From Anaerolineaceae bacterium (GTDB lineage: Bacteria; Chloroflexota; Anaerolineae; Anaerolineales; Anaerolineaceae), in contig DMDF01000198.1 of assembly GCA_003446605.1 (NCBI GenBank), positions 1-11,435 on the forward strand: a stretch of DNA of 11,435 nucleotides, given 5' to 3'. Each line of letters opens with the position of its first letter. Position 1 is the stretch's first letter. Positions 1 to 7,250 of the stretch are shown here, piece after piece. The notes beneath the pieces are model-generated. The model saw only the letters and a program-made list of their open reading frames with translations, made no database searches and was not told the origin of the DNA. The position numbers and the translations under genes were made by a program.

Positions 1-100
1 TCCCGCCTTTATGGTTTTAGCGCGTATGGAAACATGCTCCCCAAAATTCCCGTAGGGCGGGATTCTTTCCCGCCTTTATGGTTTTAGCGCGTATGGAAAC
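1..100. repeat. Two exact 33-bp direct repeats, 67 bp apart (palindromic dispersed repeat or end of a CRISPR array)
   Basis: Bases 1-33 and 68-100 are identical, running from TCCCGCC to TATGGAAAC, with 34 bp between them. The first copy starts at base 1, so the true left edge of the unit cannot be seen and the repeat may be longer than 33 bp. For CRISPR: exact identity, a 67-bp period and a GGAAAC 3' end. If it is CRISPR, the leader must lie to the left, because only 5 bp separate the second copy from the kbl stop. Against CRISPR: the supposed spacer carries GGCGGGA (56-62), which pairs perfectly with the start of copy two (68-74), and the flank after copy two also pairs back into the repeat. 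That fits a REP-like palindromic family better. Only two copies are visible and no cas gene is present. Confidence 0.6.
54..76 (-). terminator. Hairpin downstream of kbl, possible weak terminator
   Basis: GGCGGGA (56-62) and TCCCGCC (68-74) form a perfect 7-bp GC-rich stem with a 5-nt loop. A G-T wobble and an A-T pair extend it to 9 bp. Read on the minus strand it lies about 30 bp beyond the kbl stop, where a terminator would be expected. The sequence after it has only a four-T run (ATTTTGG), well short of the stem, so it is a poor intrinsic terminator. It may equally be half of a palindromic repeat. A second, imperfect hairpin (83-110, stem TTTAG+CGCG with a CC bulge) covers the kbl stop codon. 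Confidence 0.35.
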
Positions 101-105
101 GCGCC

Positions 106-1287
106 CTAAATCACACCTAACTCTCTTCCGACTATCTTAAAACCCGCCAGACCCTTATCCAGATCATCCTTGCTGTGTGCGGCGGAGATCATCACGCGGA
201 TACGTGCTTTGCCCTGCGGCACGGTGGGATAGCCAATGGAAGTGGCAAACACACCCTGCTCGAACAATTTTTTGCTAAAATCCTGTGCCAGTTGTGCTTC
301 ACCCAGCATGATCGGTGTGATGGGGGTTTGGCTATTGCCGGTATCGAATCCCAACGCAGCCATTTCTTTCTTGAAATAAGCGCCATTGGACCATAAGCGG
401 TCCACCAGTTCAGTAGATTCTTCCAGCACGTCAATGGCGGCGATGCAGGCTGCCACATCCGGTGGTGTAACCGCGCTGGAAAACAGGAAGGGTCTGCCGC
501 GTTGGGTCAGCCATTCTACAATATTTGCGTTACCCGAGACTACCCCGCCAACTACACCGAAGGCTTTCGAGAATGTTCCTACTTCGATATCTACTTTACC
601 ATGCAGGTTGAAATGATCGACAATGCCGCGCCCGCCTTTGCCCAGCACACCTTCGCCATGCGCATCATCTACCATCAATAAAATGTCATAGGCATTGGCG
701 ATATCATAAAGCTGGTCAAGAGGGGCGATATCGCCGTCCATGCTGAAAACACCATCGGTCACGATCAAAGCGTGATTGTAAGTACCTTCATTCTCCTTGA
801 TGACCAGTTCCAGGTGGGTTGGATCACAGTGATTGTAGCGGATGACGCGCGCCCCAGACAGACGGCAGCCGTCAATGATGCTGGCATGGTTTAGTTCATC
901 AGAGAAGATGACATCCTCTTTGCCGACCAGGGCGGGGATGGTTGCCAGATTAGCGGTGAAGCCGGATTGAAAGGTAATGGCGGCTTCAGAATGTTTGAAG
1001 GCAGCCACCCTTCTTTCCAATTCGTGGTGGATTTCCATTGTCCCGGCAATGGTGCGTACCGCACCGGGACCGATGCCGTATTCATCCAGTGCTTTCTTAG
1101 CAGCGGCTACCAGATGTGGGTTATTCGCCAATCCAAGGTAGTTATTTGAGCAGAAATTCAAGACATTCTTACCATCTACGGTTAACCAAGCACCCTGAGC
1201 GGAATCCAGTGTGCGGATGTTGTTGTAAAGACCATTTTTCTTGAGATTTTTCAACTCTTTTTGGATCCAATCAAATCTGTTTGCCAT
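106..1287 (-). CDS. kbl: Glycine C-acetyltransferase (2-amino-3-ketobutyrate CoA ligase)
   Basis: PLP-dependent alpha-oxoamine synthase, 393 aa, the usual length. Kbl joins acetyl-CoA and glycine to form 2-amino-3-oxobutyrate, or works in reverse in threonine breakdown after threonine dehydrogenase. Visible motifs: SNNYLGL near residue 47, GPGAVRTIAGT at 73-83, the cofactor-stacking histidine in ELNHASIIDG (His134), the PLP-pyridine aspartate in VDDAHGEG (Asp207, with His210), and the Schiff-base lysine in GTFSKAFG (Lys241), followed by the GRPFLFS block. Overall it reads very close to the Bacillus subtilis Kbl as I recall it. Related BioF, HemA and serine palmitoyltransferase are less likely because the IAGT, DGVFSMDG and GRPFLFS blocks are Kbl-like. 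The ATG start has GAGGT five bases upstream. It lies 45 bp after the XPB-like gene on the same strand, so the two may be cotranscribed. No tdh is visible in the window. Confidence 0.9.
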   Translation of the reverse strand: MANRFDWIQKELKNLKKNGLYNNIRTLDSAQGAWLTVDGKNVLNFCSNNYLGLANNPHLVAAAKKALDEYGIGPGAVRTIAGTMEIHHELERRVAAFKHSEAAITFQSGFTANLATIPALVGKEDVIFSDELNHASIIDGCRLSGARVIRYNHCDPTHLELVIKENEGTYNHALIVTDGVFSMDGDIAPLDQLYDIANAYDILLMVDDAHGEGVLGKGGRGIVDHFNLHGKVDIEVGTFSKAFGVVGGVVSGNANIVEWLTQRGRPFLFSSAVTPPDVAACIAAIDVLEESTELVDRLWSNGAYFKKEMAALGFDTGNSQTPITPIMLGEAQLAQDFSKKLFEQGVFATSIGYPTVPQGKARIRVMISAAHSKDDLDKGLAGFKIVGRELGVI

Positions 1288-1332
1288 GTTTACCTCGCAA
1301 TTTTAGGATAGTCATGCATTAATACTTGAAAA

Positions 1333-2964
1333 TTATACTTCCCCGTCAATCTGGCACAAGTAACCTAACTCAGTAAGTTTTGCCTGCAAATGATCTATTC
1401 CCTTTCTCTGAATGATGAGGGTGGTTGGATTGAGTTCCTCAAGGATGTATTTTTGCAGGTCGGAATTTTTCAGGGTTTGAACGATGCGACGGTCGTTTAT
1501 ACGTAGCAATATACAATTGTTGATAGCTGCGTATTCCCCTTTTTCATCAAAACGCTGCAGCGCTTGATAAAAGCCAGGCGCTGCTTCTTGCGTGAGGTGT
1601 TTTTTTAATAATCCGATCAGCTGGCTGACCTGCAATTCTTGCTGCCTGGCATGCTGCAGGGATGCTGGCGTTACCTGGTATTGGTATTCCGCTCTGCGAA
1701 TACCCTTCCAAATACAGAAGCGGGCAATCTGGTACCGCAGGGAACGCGGGCAACTGGCACTGATGATCACATTGCCTTGCGACAAGGTATATAGTTTGCC
1801 TGTTGGTTCGCTTCCAGATTCGGCTGGTTCTTGAGAAACAAGGTCTTTCCATTTTGTCCAGCGGAACCCCACAATCTCGCTGCTTTTTCGATCCACCGCG
1901 AGGTCACAAAGCCCTAAAGCGTGCAGGATATTCGTGATGAAGAAATGCAGAAAAGCACCTTCCACATCATCCCAATGTTCAAATCCGCGCAGGATCTCAT
2001 CCGATGCGTGGCTTTTGACGAACCAAGCATCCATATCCCCCGCCACGCGTAGAACCTCTGGATAGGAAGACTTGATTTCCTGGATGAAGGATTTCAGATC
2101 CCACCATGTGCCGTCAGGGATATTTTTCATCAGATCTACAATTCGCCGGCGTATTTCCGTTTGATTGATCTTAAGCCCGCCTTCAAAAACCAGATTGGGC
2201 ATGAAAAGGATCTCTGGGAAAATACTGCTTGACAGCCAGTGTCGCAGCACGTCGTGCAACGCGCTATTGCGAGGTTTGGTGAGATGATCTTGAACGGCAT
2301 TCACGTTCAAACCCTTTTTAGGGCTGTACAACCCCATCGAACGGACCAGCAGCAGCACCTGCGCTGTTGTGAACATGGTGCGCATGGGTTGGATCTCTTC
2401 CATCTCTTTACCCATGCGTAGCCCTGCCAGCAGTGTGCACATATCATCCAGAATGGCATCACTGGCGTGTTTAATGCTGCTCCCTTTGGGTAAGATAAGC
2501 TCCTTCCCGATGGGAGAACGCAGGGAGGAGATGTTGGGTTCAAATAGCTGGATGATCTCATCGGGAATATAGGCGAATTCACTGGGTTCCGGTTTTGCAT
2601 CAAAAAATGCCCTGCCTATCAGACCGCTGTACCACAAGGTCTCTGCAACATTGATGGGCTCGCGTTCTGGATGCAGCCGTTCGCGTTTGGCGGCACCCAT
2701 CATGCGGATATCCCCGTATGCCCGGCTGAATTGCGACCATGCCATCCTGCCACCGGAACGCAAGATGGCGTGAAAGCCTTTTCTGACATCCTGCGGGAGC
2801 GTCTGTACGATCTCTATAAAAATGCCATTATCAAGGGCGGATTGGATGATGGATTTAATGACCTGCGGGGATTGCTCGCTGGTTTCAATAAATCCCCATT
2901 TGGCAAGGATGATCTGGCGGACATCCTCGTCATGGTCGTGCAGCAGAGTTCTTAATGTGGGCAT
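1333..2964 (-). CDS. XPB/Ssl2-like helicase-associated protein without helicase motor
   Basis: A 543-aa soluble protein resembling the stand-alone helicase-associated family (Helicase_C_3, XPB/Ssl2-like domain). The N-terminus (LRTLLHDHDEDVRQIILAKWG) is typical of family members. The middle has the WYSGLIGRAF...YIPDEI pattern (residues 111-136) and the LHALGLCDLA helix (348-356). The C-terminal part, about 388-540, carries the characteristic beta-strand and YQVTPASLQHA helix, then the LNPTTLIIQRK...LTELGYL ending (511-536). No Walker A or DEAD/DEAH box is seen, so it is not an active helicase by itself. The role is unknown; nucleic-acid binding or partnership with a separate helicase is inference. 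There is no strong Shine-Dalgarno before ATG 2964 (GTGAGAAAAGC only). It is divergent from the gene at 3053 and upstream of kbl. Confidence 0.7.
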   Translation of the reverse strand: MPTLRTLLHDHDEDVRQIILAKWGFIETSEQSPQVIKSIIQSALDNGIFIEIVQTLPQDVRKGFHAILRSGGRMAWSQFSRAYGDIRMMGAAKRERLHPEREPINVAETLWYSGLIGRAFFDAKPEPSEFAYIPDEIIQLFEPNISSLRSPIGKELILPKGSSIKHASDAILDDMCTLLAGLRMGKEMEEIQPMRTMFTTAQVLLLVRSMGLYSPKKGLNVNAVQDHLTKPRNSALHDVLRHWLSSSIFPEILFMPNLVFEGGLKINQTEIRRRIVDLMKNIPDGTWWDLKSFIQEIKSSYPEVLRVAGDMDAWFVKSHASDEILRGFEHWDDVEGAFLHFFITNILHALGLCDLAVDRKSSEIVGFRWTKWKDLVSQEPAESGSEPTGKLYTLSQGNVIISASCPRSLRYQIARFCIWKGIRRAEYQYQVTPASLQHARQQELQVSQLIGLLKKHLTQEAAPGFYQALQRFDEKGEYAAINNCILLRINDRRIVQTLKNSDLQKYILEELNPTTLIIQRKGIDHLQAKLTELGYLCQIDGEV

Positions 2965-3015
2965 GCTTTTCTCACTACCCTGATTTTAATGGAAAAACAA
3001 CACAGGGATTATGGT

Positions 3016-3021
3016 TATAAT
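3016..3021 (+). promoter_or_regulatory. Candidate -10 element for the gene at 3053
   Basis: TATAAT matches the sigma70 -10 consensus exactly and lies 31 bp before the ATG at 3053, in the 88-bp divergent spacer. No convincing -35 hexamer sits 16-18 bp upstream (AAAAAC or AAAACA), so this rests on the -10 alone. AAGGAT at 3039-3044 is the matching ribosome site. Confidence 0.35.
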
Positions 3022-3052
3022 TCAACATGCGATTTTTTAAGGATCGAATTTG

Positions 3053-3658
3053 ATGGATATGATCTTACAGTACGGTTTATTAAATGGGTTTTTAGAGGTT
3101 CTGGGAACACAGGCGCTGCATGAAGTGCTGCCCTCCCAGCAGACTTCGCAGATCGTGCGTGGAAATGAACTTATTCTAAAAGATTCCCTGCCCGCGTATT
3201 TCTTTTCTGATATGAATGAAGCCATGATTGCTCGCTACGGTTCCGCCGCAGCGCAGGGAATTGCGCATGTAGCTGGCAGGCTGGCGTTTCAATCCTACAA
3301 GGATGATATTCCCGTTCTTGTGGAATGTGGAAAATTAGAAAATCGCTTGCTGCCCTTTGCAGAGAAAATTACTGCCACATTGCGTGTGTTTCTCAAGATG
3401 CTGCGCGATCAGGAAATCGCTGATATCGTTGTGGTTCGTAATGTTGTTCATAATAATTGGTCTCTGGAAGGACCTGTCCTGCCAACCAATGCTCCTTTCA
3501 TCCAGGTGGGCGAGCAGCATTCCTTCATGGGAATTCTGGAAAGCTTGCTCGAATGGATGGACAGCCGCCATGCTTTTCAGGTTGTACAAAAGGAAGCTAC
3601 GTCATCCCCTCAACAGCATAATCTGGCTTTCCTCATTTCCGTGACCTCCTTTGATTGA
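3053..3658 (+). CDS. Hypothetical protein, weak V4R-like (4-vinyl reductase fold) resemblance
   Basis: A 201-aa soluble protein with no signal peptide or membrane segment. I do not recognise it with certainty. The run of a helix with IARYGSAAAQGIAHVAGRLAF (residues 59-79), a central LLPFAEKI segment, then GEQHSFMGILESLLEWM (153-169) and a final strand pair resembles small V4R-domain ligand-binding proteins common in Chloroflexota. Members I know usually carry cysteines in the C-terminal half; here there is only one cysteine, Cys92, so any metal or redox function of that type would be lost. TTG at 3050 would add one residue. I prefer ATG 3053 because AAGGAT at 3039-3044 is spaced 8 bases from it. 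It is divergent from the XPB-like gene, and its stop lies 8 bp before the thiamine promoter. Confidence 0.7.
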   Translation: MDMILQYGLLNGFLEVLGTQALHEVLPSQQTSQIVRGNELILKDSLPAYFFSDMNEAMIARYGSAAAQGIAHVAGRLAFQSYKDDIPVLVECGKLENRLLPFAEKITATLRVFLKMLRDQEIADIVVVRNVVHNNWSLEGPVLPTNAPFIQVGEQHSFMGILESLLEWMDSRHAFQVVQKEATSSPQQHNLAFLISVTSFD

Positions 3659-3666
3659 AGTGTGGT

Positions 3667-3695
3667 TTGACAGAATAGTGTAACTATCCTATACT
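3667..3695 (+). promoter_or_regulatory. Sigma70 promoter of the thiamine operon
   Basis: TTGACA (3667-3672) is a perfect -35 box. After a 17-bp spacer comes TATACT (3690-3695), one mismatch from the -10 consensus. Transcription would begin near 3702, giving a leader of about 145 nt that contains the TPP riboswitch. A 6-bp inverted repeat (CTATAC 3689-3694, GTATAG 3702-3707) overlaps the -10 box and start point. It may be chance or a small operator. The promoter starts only 8 bp after the preceding gene's stop. Confidence 0.8.
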
Positions 3696-3718
3696 TAAAA
3701 CGTATAGATAAAAGGAAC

Positions 3719-3806
3719 AGATCCGGGGAGCCGTACAGCGGCTGAGAGGAAGAGCACTATCTTCGACCCGTAAAACCTGATCCGGATAATACCGGCGGAG
3801 GGAGAA
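3719..3806 (+). ncRNA. TPP riboswitch (THI element)
   Basis: All conserved THI-box blocks appear in order: CGGGGAG at the 5' side, a GCCG/CGGC stem, CTGAGAGG (3742-3749), an extra GAAGA/TCTTC stem, GACCCG, then ACCTGATCCGGATAATACC (3775-3793) and GGCGGAGGGA. P5 is CCGG-ATAATA-CCGG and P2 pairs GGG with CCC. The outer P1 helix looks weak by eye. The element lies between a strong promoter and thiN, and the downstream operon encodes thiamine uptake and activation. That matches known TPP-repressed genes. Binding of TPP should lower expression. The 3' edge is approximate. Confidence 0.95.
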
Positions 3807-3844
3807 TAGAAAAAAATAAATCCCTCGCCGCGTGAGGGATTTTT
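3793..3844 (+). terminator. Riboswitch expression platform: antiterminator versus terminator/SD-sequestering hairpin
   Basis: AAATCCCTC (3818-3826) and GAGGGATTT (3834-3842) make a perfect 9-bp stem with a 7-nt loop, followed by T residues up to 3844. This is a plausible intrinsic terminator, although the T run is short. The 3' arm GAGGG (3834-3838) sits 8 bases before the thiN ATG and is its only good Shine-Dalgarno site, so the same hairpin would also block ribosomes. The 5' arm plus loop TCCCTCGCCG (3821-3830) can instead pair with CGGCGGAGGGA (3793-3803) of the aptamer, 10 bp with one bulged G. That would form an antiterminator when TPP is absent. The pairings are seen in the sequence; the switching model is inference. 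Confidence 0.8.
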
Positions 3845-3846
3845 GT

Positions 3847-4491
3847 ATGAATAGAGCAGTAATCTTTGTCAACGGGGTGGTGCGCGATTATAGTCTCATC
3901 TTACCGCAGTTGAACGCGCGCGATTTTGTGATGGCAGCGGATGGTGGCTTGAAACATATCCATAAATTGAAATTGAAACCAGCGCTGGTGGTGGGGGATA
4001 TGGATTCCATTTCTGCCTCCGATCTGGATATTGCGGAGTACCAGCAAACCGAGATCATTCGATTTAATAAGGATAAAGATGAAACCGATCTAGAACTGGC
4101 TATCCGGGTGGCAATGGAGCGTGGGTACCGTGAGATTCTGGTGGTGGCAGGGCTGGGTGGCAGGTTGGATCAAACCATTGGCAACCTTTTGCTTATGCTG
4201 CACCCCGATTTCCGGAAATGCCATATTGTCTTCGATGACGGCGTGGAAGAAATATGCCTGATTCGTGATTCGCTCACCATCCACGGGAATGTAGGAGACA
4301 TTGTTTCCATCATTCCAATGGAAGGGGATTGTATAGGCGTCAATACGAACAATTTAAAATACGCGTTGAAAGAAGAAACGCTGGAACAGAATAAAACGCG
4401 CGGGATCAGCAATGAAATGATCGCAGTGTATGCAGAAATTACCCTCTCACAAGGAAAGGCATTCTGCATTCATACCCGTACCCATCTATGA
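3847..4491 (+). CDS. thiN: Thiamine pyrophosphokinase
   Basis: A 214-aa cytoplasmic enzyme that transfers pyrophosphate from ATP to thiamine, giving TPP and AMP. Family motifs are all present: AADGG (30-34), GDMDS (50-54), DKDETDLELA (76-85), GGRLDQT (104-110) and GISNE near the C-terminus (186-190), which belong to the nucleotide/metal-binding and thiamine-binding halves. Length fits the bacterial ThiN family. A GTG at 3832 in frame would start inside the terminator hairpin. ATG 3847 is preferred because the protein then begins in the usual way and GAGGG lies 8 bases before it. It is first gene of the riboswitch operon. Its stop codon overlaps an upstream ATG of the next gene, but that gene probably starts at 4503. 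Confidence 0.93.
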   Translation: MNRAVIFVNGVVRDYSLILPQLNARDFVMAADGGLKHIHKLKLKPALVVGDMDSISASDLDIAEYQQTEIIRFNKDKDETDLELAIRVAMERGYREILVVAGLGGRLDQTIGNLLLMLHPDFRKCHIVFDDGVEEICLIRDSLTIHGNVGDIVSIIPMEGDCIGVNTNNLKYALKEETLEQNKTRGISNEMIAVYAEITLSQGKAFCIHTRTHL

Positions 4492-4502
4492 AAGGAGCAA
4501 AG

Positions 4503-5555
4503 ATGAAAAGAAATTCTATAACAATAAGTACCATTTTAGCTTTACTGGCGGTTGTTATTCTCAATGGCTGCCAGCAAGAGGAACCTCGTACGTTAACAGT
4601 GGTTACCCATGATTCCTTTGCTATTGGCGAGGATGTGATCCGTCAATTTGAACAGGAAAATGACGTAACGGTCAACTTCGTATTGAGCGGTGATACTGGT
4701 AGTGCCTTGAACAAGGTCATTCTCACCAAGGATGCTCCCTTAGGAGATGTGTTCTATGGTGTTGATAATACCTTTCTCTCCCGAGCGCTTGACGAGGATA
4801 TCTTTGAATCCTACCAATCCCCTATGCTGGCAGATATCTCTGAAGAGTTTATTCTGGATGAGGAATATCGCGCTTTGCCGGTGGATTATGGGGATGTTTG
4901 CATCAATTACGATAAGGCATATTTCAATGCCAGAGATATTGCGGTTCCCCAGAACCTGGATGATCTCCTTGATCCCACCTACGCTGGCATGCTGGTGGTG
5001 GAAAATCCGGCAGTATCCTCACCCGGGTTGGCTTTTTTGCTGGCGACTATCGCTCAATATGGAGAAGAAGGTTATCTAGATTACTGGCAGCAGTTATACG
5101 AGAATGATGTTGTGGTGGTGAATGATTGGGAAACCGCCTATTATTCCAATTTTTCTGCATCCTCCGGGCTTGGACCGCAGCCCATGGTGGTTTCGTATGC
5201 CACCAGCCCGGCAGCGGAGGTCATCTTTGCCAGCGAGCCGTTGCAAGAATCTCCCACAGCTTCGATCATCGGTACAAACGCTTGTTTTCGGCAGGTCGAA
5301 TTTGTGGGTATTCTCGAGGGCACTCCAAACCGTGACCTGGCACAGAAATTCATTGACTATATGTTGAGCGTTCCTTTCCAGCAGGATATTCCCATGAATA
5401 TGTTTGTCTTGCCCGTGAATGTGAATGCCCAGCTGCCTGCTGAATTTGAAGCTTATATTCAGATTCCTGATGCACCTGCCACGCTCCCTTTTGAACAGAT
5501 CGCTGCATCACGGGAAGCTTGGATCCAAGCCTGGCAGGAAACAGTATTGCAGTAA
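4503..5555 (+). CDS. thiB: Thiamine ABC transporter substrate-binding lipoprotein (ThiB-like)
   Basis: A 350-aa periplasmic-type binding protein, predicted to be anchored by lipid at Cys23: a basic start, a hydrophobic stretch and the lipobox LNGC. It captures thiamine (perhaps TMP/TPP) outside the membrane and hands it to the permease. Family signatures include LTVVTHDSFA (31-40) at the first strand, GDVFYGVDNTFLSRA (81-95), LPVDYGDVCINYD (125-137) and VVSYATSPAAEV (229-240). ATG 4488 is in frame and overlaps the thiN stop (ATGA). ATG 4503 is chosen because AAAGGAG (4491-4497) is ideally spaced before it and the signal peptide then begins correctly. Other solutes are possible for this superfamily, but the riboswitch and thiN strongly support thiamine. 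Confidence 0.9.
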   Translation: MKRNSITISTILALLAVVILNGCQQEEPRTLTVVTHDSFAIGEDVIRQFEQENDVTVNFVLSGDTGSALNKVILTKDAPLGDVFYGVDNTFLSRALDEDIFESYQSPMLADISEEFILDEEYRALPVDYGDVCINYDKAYFNARDIAVPQNLDDLLDPTYAGMLVVENPAVSSPGLAFLLATIAQYGEEGYLDYWQQLYENDVVVVNDWETAYYSNFSASSGLGPQPMVVSYATSPAAEVIFASEPLQESPTASIIGTNACFRQVEFVGILEGTPNRDLAQKFIDYMLSVPFQQDIPMNMFVLPVNVNAQLPAEFEAYIQIPDAPATLPFEQIAASREAWIQAWQETVLQ

Positions 5556-5564
5556 AGGTTCTGG

Positions 5565-7250
5565 ATGAAAAATTCGCGACGGCAGGTTTTTTATATTGTG
5601 GGGCTGGTACCAATTCTTTTCCTTTTAGCCTTTTATGTCCTGCCATTGGGGGTTGTTTTCGAAAAAGCCGTGCAAGGGGTACAGCAGACTTTGCAGCGAG
5701 CTGACCTGTTAAGCAAGATAGGCAAGCCGCTGGGTTTTACAATCTACCAGGCGATCCTTTCTACCTTGCTAACGGTATTGGTGGGCTTCCCCATCGCATA
5801 TGTATTTACTCACTTTGATTTCAAAGGGAAGAAATTCTTCAATATGGCAGTAACGTTGCCGTTTATTTTACCAACGGTGGTAGTGGCGGCTGCTTTCAAC
5901 AGCCTTTTGGGTTCGCATGGCTGGTTGAATTTGCTGTTGATGAATATCTTCAACCTACAAAATCCCCCTATTCAGTGGATGAACACGCTGGGGATTATCC
6001 TGCTGGCACATGTGTTTTACAACACCTCCGTTTTCGTGCGCATGGTGGGCGCTGCCTGGGCTCAATTGGAGGTGCAGCAGGAACAAGCTGCTCGCATCCT
6101 GGGCGCCAATGCCTGGCAACGTTTTCGCAGGATCACCCTGCCGTTGTTGAAACCATCCATCATTTCAGCATTGCTGATGGTTTTTCTTTTTGATTTCACC
6201 AGTTTTGGGGTCATCCTGCTGCTGGGCGGACCTGCCTTCAGTACGCTTGAAGTGGAGATCTATTTACAGACTACCCAGATGCTTGATCTTCCCATGGCAG
6301 GTATCTTGAGCATGATACAGCTGGTGATTACTTTCTGTATCGCGGCGCTGACTTTGCGTGAGAAAAAAGCGGGCAGCATTGCCTTTCTCCCTGATATTAA
6401 AAACGAAAGACTGCAAAAACCGCGTACCCATACCCAGAAAGTGTTTCTGGCTGTGCTGCTGGTATTTGTGATCCTGTTCTTCGTGCTGCCAGAGGTCAGT
6501 TTATTACTGCGTTCGCTGGTTAGATTGGAAGCGGATCGTACACAGATCGGGCAGATTTCCACCGGGTTTACCCTGGATTTCTACAAAGAATTGTTTCAAA
6601 ACACACGGCGTTCCTTGTTCTATGTGCCCCCTATTCAAGCTCTCAAGAATTCCGTGTTATACGCGCTGGCAACGACCCTTATCGCTGGAGTTCTGGGCGT
6701 TATCAGTGCTTATGGATTGACCAGGGTACGCCGTACCGGGTTGCTGCGTGCGCTGGTCAATTTACCGTTAGGAACCTCGTCGGTGACGCTGGGGTTGGGT
6801 TTCCTGCTTACCTTTACACGGTTATCCTTCTTTCAGGATTTTCCGCAGGTACTGGTACCTATTGCTCACTCCTTAATTGCATTGCCGGTGGTGATCAGCA
6901 CCCTTTACCCCGCCTTCTCAGCCATCCCATCGAATATGCATGCGGCTGCCGGGGTTTTAGGAGCTTCTCCTATAAATGTTCTTATCAAGATTGATTTACC
7001 GCTGATCCGCCGACCAATGCTGGTAGGCGCTTTATATGCTTTCATCCTGTCTCTGGGTGAATTTGGCGCTACTTCATTTCTCACACGTCCAGCTTTTCCA
7101 ACGTTACCGGTGGCGATCTATCGTTATCTTAGTTTACCCGGTGCGATGAATTATGGTCAGGCAATGGCGATGGCATGTATTTTAATGTTGGTGTGTGCAT
7201 TTTCCATGTTTATAATGGATAAGTTCTCATCCCAGGATGTAGTCTCATGA
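5565..7250 (+). CDS. thiP: Thiamine ABC transporter permease, fused two-domain type (ThiP-like)
   Basis: A 561-aa integral membrane protein with many hydrophobic segments and two copies of the permease domain, as in ThiP and FbpB, so one chain can form the whole channel. Two EAA loops that dock on the ATPase are visible: QEQAARILGANAWQRF with following ITLPLL (172-194) in the first half, and HAAAGVLGASPINVL with IDLPLI (459-481) in the second. A charged linker with AGSIAFLPD...RTHTQK (269-292) joins the halves. The length is slightly above the roughly 536 aa of enterobacterial ThiP. The start has AAAGG (5554-5558) overlapping the previous stop. It ends in ATGA, shared with the start of the ATPase gene, implying translational coupling. 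Confidence 0.92.
   Translation: MKNSRRQVFYIVGLVPILFLLAFYVLPLGVVFEKAVQGVQQTLQRADLLSKIGKPLGFTIYQAILSTLLTVLVGFPIAYVFTHFDFKGKKFFNMAVTLPFILPTVVVAAAFNSLLGSHGWLNLLLMNIFNLQNPPIQWMNTLGIILLAHVFYNTSVFVRMVGAAWAQLEVQQEQAARILGANAWQRFRRITLPLLKPSIISALLMVFLFDFTSFGVILLLGGPAFSTLEVEIYLQTTQMLDLPMAGILSMIQLVITFCIAALTLREKKAGSIAFLPDIKNERLQKPRTHTQKVFLAVLLVFVILFFVLPEVSLLLRSLVRLEADRTQIGQISTGFTLDFYKELFQNTRRSLFYVPPIQALKNSVLYALATTLIAGVLGVISAYGLTRVRRTGLLRALVNLPLGTSSVTLGLGFLLTFTRLSFFQDFPQVLVPIAHSLIALPVVISTLYPAFSAIPSNMHAAAGVLGASPINVLIKIDLPLIRRPMLVGALYAFILSLGEFGATSFLTRPAFPTLPVAIYRYLSLPGAMNYGQAMAMACILMLVCAFSMFIMDKFSSQDVVS

Noticed and set aside
2978..3007. CCCTG/CAGGG inverted repeat in the divergent spacer
   Set aside because: Only 5-bp arms with a 20-bp gap; such a match is expected by chance.
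3832..3846. In-frame GTG start extending thiN by five residues
   Set aside because: It lies inside the riboswitch terminator hairpin and has no ribosome site; ATG 3847 has GAGGG at good spacing.
4488..4502. ATG overlapping the thiN stop as start of the ThiB-like gene
   Set aside because: It would put five extra residues before a normal lipoprotein signal, and the strong AAAGGAG lies downstream of it, serving ATG 4503.
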